A stretch of DNA of 64,000 nt, taken from assembly GCA_031002005.1 (NCBI GenBank), contig CM061921.1, forward strand, positions 148,523,283 to 148,587,282, written 5' to 3'. A model generated the notes under the pieces. That model had not been told where the DNA came from. It did no database searches and saw only the letters and a list, made by a program, of their open reading frames with translations. Shown here in pieces: positions 57,390 to 64,000 of this stretch; position 1 is the first letter of the stretch, and every line of letters begins with the position of its first letter. The position numbers and the translations under genes were made by a program. Source of the stretch: Vandiemenella viatica. Taxonomy: Eukaryota; Arthropoda; Insecta; Orthoptera; Morabidae.

Positions 57390-58925
57390 AATTATCACAA
57401 ATAGGTAGAGAAACTTTGACAGTGGTGAGAACCAAAGCAACAACTTTGAACCCAGGATCCAAAAATTTCTACCACAATCCCAATCAGATCTACATAACTT
57501 CCCATAACTCCATCCTCCTCTCCAATTACAAGAGTTCCTCATGTCTTCCCTCTCATCAGCTCCCTTCCTGAATTAAATCCCCCCAGTTCAAACAACCTTG
57601 ATCTCACAGAAAGGCAGACTATGAGAGTAAAAAAAAAAAAAAATCAAAGCATCATTATTCTCCCAGCCGATAAACGCTTGACTACAGATGGGCATGATAT
57701 GAGACTGATGCCCTTAGACAGCTCCCAGACAGCATTATATAGTGACCTCATACCTCAGACCCAGTTAACTCAAACTGCCAGCAAATCAATTTATTCCTTA
57801 AGCTCCAAGGTCCCTTGCAAGATATCTCACATCCTTCCATTTCCCTACTGGTCCCTAAGAACCCCAAGAACCCTACCTTGAACCATGTGTGCAAGATCCG
57901 TAAGGTAGTCAATCCTGGACGCCACATTGTTGCTGCCTGTAGGTCCATATTTTATATTTTGCTTTTAAAATCCATTCTGCACTGAAAAAAAGTATAAAGC
58001 AGCATATGCTATTGCTCTGTTTCCTGATTTCATTTATGAACATGTTACTCTCACTTATAAATACAACCACGTCTCACAAAGCAATGATGTTAAAACTGGA
58101 TGATGCTAGATTGGAGAGTCCACAAAACTTTCCAACTCGGTGGAATGTCCACGCACCATGCGACAATGAACACTTTCAGTGCATATGCTCTAACCCTAAG
58201 TCCTGGCGCCTAAGACTGGAGTGTTGAATATTTTCGATCACATGCTCCACGAACATACTCTCCAACCTCATGCTCCGGTGCAGCAGTCCTGAACCAGCAG
58301 TTTGGTGCATACATGTAAATGGGCCTAATTTATGAACAGGACCCAAGGTGAAAACTGACTCCTTGACTTCCTAAACTTGCTTAGCAACACCCAATCCCTA
58401 AACTTCGCATAGTCCAACCCGCACATCACATCACCTTCCTTGATGTAGACAACTCTTTGCATAATAGCCACATACACACATCAATGCTCATCGAACCCAA
58501 AACCTACATCCTCACATACATTTTGATAGCTGCCACCAGTATAACACAAAATGCTTCATCTCCTAAATCTGCTCAGATCAAAAAGTCCTCAGCTTTCACT
58601 CCAACAACCTGACATGAGCCCTCATCTTCTATAATGGTCCCCTAGAATTAGTCTATAAACAGATATCCCAGGCCATAACTCACTCTGCACACCAAAATAC
58701 CCACCACACACAGCTCAAAACCAAGTGCAATTCTGCCTATCTCACCCAATTCTCTTGCATTCTCCCAACTACCCTTCTCTAAATGTCTTGCATCACCTTC
58801 AGCAGACCACCTAAATTGAAAATTATCTTTGGTGCATCTTTACTATGCATATAACTAAACCACACCACAGCTCCTTCTTTTGTTCACTGCAAAAAATGCA
58901 ATATTCACCCACCCAACACAAGTTA
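57390..58925 (+). other. C-rich stretch with possible Penelope-like retroelement traces
   Basis: This stretch has a higher C content than its surroundings. On the plus strand SIIILPADK near 57650 and HHITFLDVDNSLHNSHIHT near 58430 recall the ADKGN and FLDV motifs of Penelope-like reverse transcriptases, in the expected order, but the parts between do not align and stops are frequent. I regard the identity as unproven; another retroelement or chance is possible. Confidence 0.3.
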
Positions 58926-58929
58926 ATTA

Positions 58930-60152
58930 CGAGGGCGAGTCAAATGAAAACCTTAAATTTGTGATAAAAAAAAACGAAATTTCGCGCCGTTATCCTGCAA
59001 GTTGGTAAGCGTGCTACAAGCAGCGTGCAGAATGGCCTGTAGGTGGCAGCATAGTGCAGATGCACAAATACCGTCGCAGTATCAGTATAAAGATGGCTGC
59101 CCTATTTGAGACTTGCACGAGGGAAGAACAGCGTTCTGTTATTTGGTATTTGAGTAGTGAAGGTGTGAAGCCTATTGAAATTCATTGAAGAATGAAGGTT
59201 CAGTACGGTGATGCATGTTTGTCACAGCAGCAAGTCAACGAATGTAGTAGGAAGTTCGCAAATGGTGTGACTTCAGTGGAAGGTGCTCCTCGTCCAGGTC
59301 AGGCACAACGAGTTGTGACTCCACAGAACATTGCAGCAGTTGAAGCCATAGTGATGGAAAACCGCCGAGTGACACTGAATGACATTGCAGCATGTTTAAA
59401 GATTAGTAATGGTTCAGCACACCACATTGTGCATGATGTGCTCCAGTTTCACAAAGTGTCTGCATGATGGGTGCCACAGCAGCTGACTCTTGAAATGAGA
59501 GAACGACGTGTTGATGCTTGTGAAGAACTTCTTCGGCGCTTTAAACGAGCAGGTGATGGCTTCCTTGCAAGAATCGTTACTGCAGACGAAACCTGGGTAC
59601 ACTTCCACCAACCGGAAATGAAGAGAGCGAGCAAGGAATGGCACCATTCCTCATCACCAAAACCAAAAAAGTTTGGAACAGAACCATCAGCAGGGAAGGT
59701 TATGCTGACTCTCTTTTGGAACGAAAAAGGCGTCCTTTTGGGGCATTACATGCCTAGAGGGACCACTGTCACCAGTGCATCATACACAGATCTCTTAAAA
59801 AATCATCTTCGACCTGCAATCAAATCAAAGCGACGTGGATTTCTGTCATCAGGTGTCCTTTTGCAACATGACCTTGCCCCAAGTGATTTCCATATGTTTG
59901 GACCACTCAAAGAAGCAATGGGAGGAAAGAAGTTCCGTTCTGATGAAGAGGTACACCACGCGGTGCATGAGTGGTTGCGCGTACTACCAAAAGAATTTTT
60001 TTCTAAAGGAATTTATGCACTTTGTAAGTGCTGGAGGACTTGCATTGAGCGTGGAGGAGATTATGTTGAAAAATGATACAGCTTTGTACCACTTCTGCAC
60101 AATAACTAATATTTTTTTAAAATATCTAAGGTTTTCATTTGACTCACCCTCG
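58930..60152 (+). mobile_element. Mariner element B with internal deletion
   Basis: A 1223-bp element is flanked by TA (58928-58929, 60153-60154) with about 29-bp inverted repeats that begin CGAGGGCGAGTCAAATGAAA on the left and CGAGGGTGAGTCAAATGAAA on the right. The coding region starts near 59093 and is broken by two TGA stops and an in-frame deletion. It belongs to a different mariner subfamily from elements A and C. Confidence 0.94.
59093..60076 (+). pseudogene. Mariner B transposase, two stops and catalytic-core deletion
   Basis: The reading starts MAALFETCTREEQRSVIWYL, meets a TGA after PIEIH near 59187, continues through VQYGDACLSQQQVNECSRKF, meets another TGA near 59465, and then runs open for 201 codons. 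The first catalytic Asp is in TADETWVHF. After GVLLQHD (second Asp) the sequence jumps directly to LAPSDFHMF (third Asp), so about 30 residues normally between them, including NARPH and YSPD, are missing without a frame change. The C-terminus ends IERGGDYVEK. It is inactive. Confidence 0.92.
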
Positions 60153-60413
60153 TACAATCCCATCACTATCAAATCCTATCCAGCTCACTTACCTCCAACA
60201 TCCGAGATATTACATCAGCCTCACCACAAAACACGTTATCCATCAGGATGAATGGTCAGACAGTTTACTCCCAAAAAATTACACTAATTTATTGCTGCTC
60301 ATACACTCTGAAGCTGTATTTAAATCTGAAAACTGTAGGTGGTATTTGGCCCACCAACACATTCCACATACCTCTGGACCTCGATCTCGGATAATAATCA
60401 CCTTCCTCTAGAC

Positions 60414-60986
60414 CAGTGGATCCCAGCAGGAATGGTAAAGCCCACTGGTGAGCATTGAAGGGATCATAGGGGTTTTTTCAGGTCGAATTTACATTTAGGG
60501 GGTACTGAGGATCAACCGCTACCCCATACTTTCCAGTATTATATTCGGCTTTAAGGGCTGCATCAAAGAAGTTATTAATTGCATTCCTATAATCAAATGA
60601 GGATTTAGTGAAGTCAGCAATTTATTGGCTAAGGATAGAAACAGACTGTCAGCAGTCAAATGTGATGGTTTAAGATTACAGATGCCAAAGTAAGGCCCCA
60701 AATATCGAAAAATTAGTGTCCTTGTAATGGACTCAGATCACAACACAAATTAGTGTTTTTTCATAATATGAATTTGATCAAACTGTTAACAATACACCAA
60801 ATATTGTTAAGATCTTTCAATAAAGTATTTTTAGAAATGTGTTATTTTTTAAATATGATATTATACACTTCATGTAAGGGATGCCATCAATTCACTGTTT
60901 CAAAAAGTGGGTTATGAGAAAAAAATGGGACAATGAATAACCTTTTTTTCCTAAAGATGGCAGTGGACCAAAAAAGGGAACCTCTG
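60414..60986. mobile_element. hAT-like nonautonomous element
   Basis: Ends CAGTGGATCCCAG and, inverted at the right, CAGAGGTTCCCTT resemble the widespread CAGTGGTTCCCAA hAT terminus. Flanking octamers CTCTAGAC (60406-60413) and CTCTAAAC (60987-60994) differ at one base. A short reading inside (LAKDRNRLSAVKCDGLRLQM) may be a transposase scrap. It is 573 bp long. Confidence 0.85.
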
Positions 60987-61254
60987 CTCTAAACCATAAG
61001 TTATCAACATTTTTTTGGTTTATCACCCTCCCTTTTTAAAAAGAAAAAAAAGAAACAGTTACCCAAAAAGTCTTTTCGAGGGAAAAAAAAAGGAACACAC
61101 ACTGAATCTCCTTCTTGTAATAAATAATGTAACCCATAGTGCTCCAACTTTTTTGGTTCATAACCGACTTTTCAAAACACTGATTCAGTGGCGCCCCTCT
61201 TAAGTGTAAAACATAATACATATATAAATAAAACCCCCACCTATACCTATCCGG

Positions 61255-62930
61255 AATCCCCACCACCATCACAAGAGGAAATCCACAGGCATATTCTCAA
61301 ACTTAAAAACAACAAATCACCTGGAGGGGATGGTATCAATGCGGAACTATTGTAAAATCTTGGACCAAATTCAATTAAAGAACTCACACAAATCATTTAA
61401 GAGATCTGGCAGACAGAAAAATTACCTGAAGACTGGAAAAATGCCCTCAATCACCCATTACACAAGAAGGGAGATAAAATGGACGTCAACAACTATCGAG
61501 GGATCTCCCTTCTTCAAGTTGCATACAAAATTCTTTCAGCATGTCTTCTCAAAAGAGTACAAGAGCAACTCGACCACAAAATTGGCAAGTACCAAGCTGG
61601 GTTCCGCACCGGTCAAAGTTGCATAGAACAAATATTCAATTTAAAAACTACACTAAAATATAATGCACTTAGGAACAGCCCGGTCATTTGCTCCTTTGTA
61701 GATTTCAAAAAGGCATATGATTTAATCGACCGGCAATCTTCTCTTCAACATCCTCGAAGAGCAAGGGCTCGATCCAAAAACCCGAAACCTCATTAAACAA
61801 ACACTCACCGACACAACCTCCAAAGTGAAATTCATGGGAGAGATATCTGAACCGTTTTAGATCAATACTGGCGTTCGGCAAGGTGATGGTCTGTCCCCGA
61901 TACTCTTCAACCTTGTTCTGGATAAAGTCGTCCAAGAATGGGAGAAAGAACTTAAACAGCAGAACTATTGCAAACCTATACAACTCGGACGACGTAAGAA
62001 TGGTATTAAAATTTGCTGCCTAGCCTTTGCAGATGATTTAGCCATACTAGCAGATGAAGAAACCACAGCAATGAAACAGATAGAAACTCTCAAAGAATGC
62101 TGCTGGAAAAGAGTAGGCTTACAAATATCATTCCAAAAAAACAAATTCATCTGTTCAAAACTCCACACTCAAAATGTGGTCACAAAATATGGACAAATTG
62201 AGAGAGTCCCATATTTCAAGTATCTGGGAGAAATCATCGAACCCACAGGAGGAGAGAAAATAGCACAGAAAGTTTGCATGCAAAAACTTAGAAGAGCCTA
62301 CGGTAGAACCTACAACATATGTAACAAAAAATGTTTGCCCATATATACAAAAGTCAGACATTATTACACAGTTATCAAACCTGAAGCCCTGTACGACAGC
62401 GAAACTTTAATACTACACAGGAAAGGTGACCTAGAAAGCATTTTGAAAGAAGAATGCAAAATTATAAGAAAGATACTTGGCCCAGAAAAAACAGATGACG
62501 GATATAGACTTAAATCTCGAAAGACAACAGAAACACTGTCAAACCTTGCGGCAGACATCAGGAAATGAAGATTAAGATTTTATGGACATATCCACAGACT
62601 TCCAGCAACAAGACTGATTCATAAAATTGTGACTGTATATAGAACAGCTAAAAACTGTGCCCTGGGCACAGGAGATAAAAAAAAGACACGGAAAAAGCCC
62701 ACATAAACTCATCAGAAATCAGTAGATAGACAAACATACAGAGAAAAAATTAACAAGTGGGAAGTACCGCCAGAGAATGAAGTCATTAAGAGACCAGGGA
62801 CGAAGTGGATTGAAGAAAGGAAGAGAATCAACTGGAGAAAAAATGAAAGCTATATGGAAACTCATAAAACTGAATTGTTAAGGTTCTGCGTGATCCGACA
62901 GGGTCCAATTGCAGATAATAATAATAATAT
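61255..62930 (+). pseudogene. 5'-truncated LINE: reverse transcriptase remnant
   Basis: Plus-strand frames give a non-LTR reverse transcriptase: LKNNKSPGGDGINAELL near 61300, LNHPLHKKGDKMDVNNYRGI with SLLQVAYKIL near 61450, YQAGFRTGQSC, FVDFKKAYD at 61700, the catalytic FADDLAIL at about 62025, and YFKYLGEIIEPTGGEKIAQK at 62220. Stops and frame changes occur near 61354, 61390, 61725 and 61860, so it is dead. The 5' part with the endonuclease is missing, and a 3' ATAATAATAATATATATA tail at about 62915-62935 ends it, the pattern of target-primed insertion. A related reverse transcriptase relic lies at 13830-14500. Confidence 0.88.
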
Positions 62931-62935
62931 ATATA

Positions 62936-64000
62936 TCACAGATAGTTTCTAAAATTAATTTATTAAAAGATATTAACAACATTAATGTATTGATCAAAAT
63001 TTGATTCACAAATGCATATTATGAGAAAAAACATATTCATTAGAAGGCTGAGCTCAGTGAAATTACATTATTTTTTTTAATAATTTGTGTCTTTATTGTC
63101 ATAAGCAATCTTATATCACCGCATAACACAACTGACAATCTGTTTCTTTTCTTAGCAAATAAATTGCTGACTACACTAAATCGCCTTTTGGCTACATATG
63201 ATAATCAGAATGAAATGAATCTTTTTTTTTTTGATTCAATCCTTAAAGCTGGTTGGTTCTTAATTGGCCCTTTTACATGCACAGTTTTTCCGATGGTTTT
63301 GGAGTGTATGCTCCAGGCACACGCATCAATTCTTTGCATGTAAGTGCTCTGTGATCAGAGAGGCCTGATGCACGCTTCTAATGTGCACATCTGGCACATA
63401 GGTCTAAAAAGGCCTAGTGTTTATGTGAGTAGTGTCGGTCTGCAGTCTTGATGCGTTAGTACTTGTTCATTGTTGGTTTGAATTTCTGGGTTACTTTATT
63501 TAACTTTATACCTCCCTTAAGAGGTAAAAATTTAAATCTTCAAAAATGTGGTCAAGAGATAATTTGGAAGAATTTATAGAACTTAATAAGAATTTTCCAT
63601 GATCGTAGAACGATAAATCAGATGACAAAAATAAAACTATAAAAAAAAATCGTGCTTATGATTAGATGGTATAATTCAGCAGGGTAAATGTGTGTGAAAG
63701 TGCAAACAAGATTTCATCATTAAAAAGATTCAAGTAATTCAGGGGGCATTTCGAAAAGAACTGGGAAAAATATATGCAAGCAATTTCAAATCTTGAAGGG
63801 ATCTTGCAGCTGCCAAAAAACGAAAGAGTAGCAGTGTAACGTTCCTCTTCAGTTATACTCTTTCACATGAATGATTCTTGTTTTGATATTTGTGGAGATA
63901 CTAACTTTAAAATGTAGTTAAATGTCGAATTGTCGATTCGTAGATAATTTTTTTAATCATTTGGGTCATTTTCCAGTAGCTCTCTCAAAGAGGCATGTGT
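62936..64000. other. Right-hand end, no supported feature
   Basis: No exon of sickie and no element ends recognised. A short stretch of alternating TGCAC/GTGCA words at 63280-63420 (CATGTAAGTGC, GATGCACGC, GTGCACATCTGGCAC) is mildly palindromic. Confidence 0.45.

Noticed and set aside
63270..63430. TGCA-rich palindromic words as a regulatory cluster or promoter
   Set aside because: No exon, TATA/initiator pair or repeated spacing supports a promoter.

Overview
This window is eukaryotic and reads as insect nuclear DNA. It is AT-rich, has short exons with GT/AG borders separated by multi-kilobase introns, and contains mariner, Tc1, DD41D, hAT, LINE and tRNA-derived SINE copies. The SINE family, with a core reading GTTTTCCATGGTTTCC, resembles SINEs I associate with polyneopteran insects (grasshoppers, stick insects, termites). 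That placement is an inference; no species is claimed.

One host gene dominates. On the minus strand, from about 55.7 kb down to 2.7 kb, 16 exons (about 2975 coding bases, roughly 990 residues) encode the middle and most of the C-terminal part of a neuron navigator protein (UNC-53 / NAV1-3 / Drosophila sickie). Intron phases agree at every junction except exon 3 to exon 4, where two acceptors compete. The exons carry a Ser-rich region with a polyGln/His tract, microtubule- and actin-linked low-complexity segments, coiled coils, a Lys-rich stretch, and the AAA+ module with Walker A, a Walker B-like motif and sensor 1. The gene is open at both ends: the N-terminal exons should lie beyond 64 kb and the last exons beyond base 1.

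Nearly everything else is intronic or flanking mobile DNA. From left to right: tRNA-derived SINEs (1.5, 3.3, 6.7 kb); an internally deleted mariner (4.0 kb); a decayed mariner (5.2-6.4 kb); LINE debris (7.7-11.1 kb and 13.8-17.4 kb); a well-preserved mariner with one frameshift (23.3-24.6 kb); a Tc1-like element (28.6-29.8 kb); a hAT MITE (29.9 kb); a mariner relic (31.9-33.1 kb); a hAT copy inserted in an older unknown repeat ORF (35.6-37.7 kb); a hAT MITE (38.0 kb); an intact DD41D element inside an older DD41D relic that also carries a SINE (41.9-44.5 kb); a mariner nested in a Tc1 relic (46.4-48.9 kb); a hAT element with a perfect 8-bp target duplication (50.3-51.9 kb); a second DD41D-type relic (55.8-57.2 kb); a mariner missing the stretch between its second and third catalytic Asp (58.9-60.2 kb); a hAT MITE (60.4 kb); and a truncated LINE (61.3-62.9 kb).

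I found no unknown multi-gene system. The strongest leads are the intact DD41D transposase, the uniform orientation of every SINE copy (sense with the host gene), the shared core between a LINE 3' region and the SINEs, the nested insertions that give a relative dating series, the exon 3/4 splice ambiguity with a candidate 27-bp microexon, and an inverted repeat whose two arms encode similar peptides.
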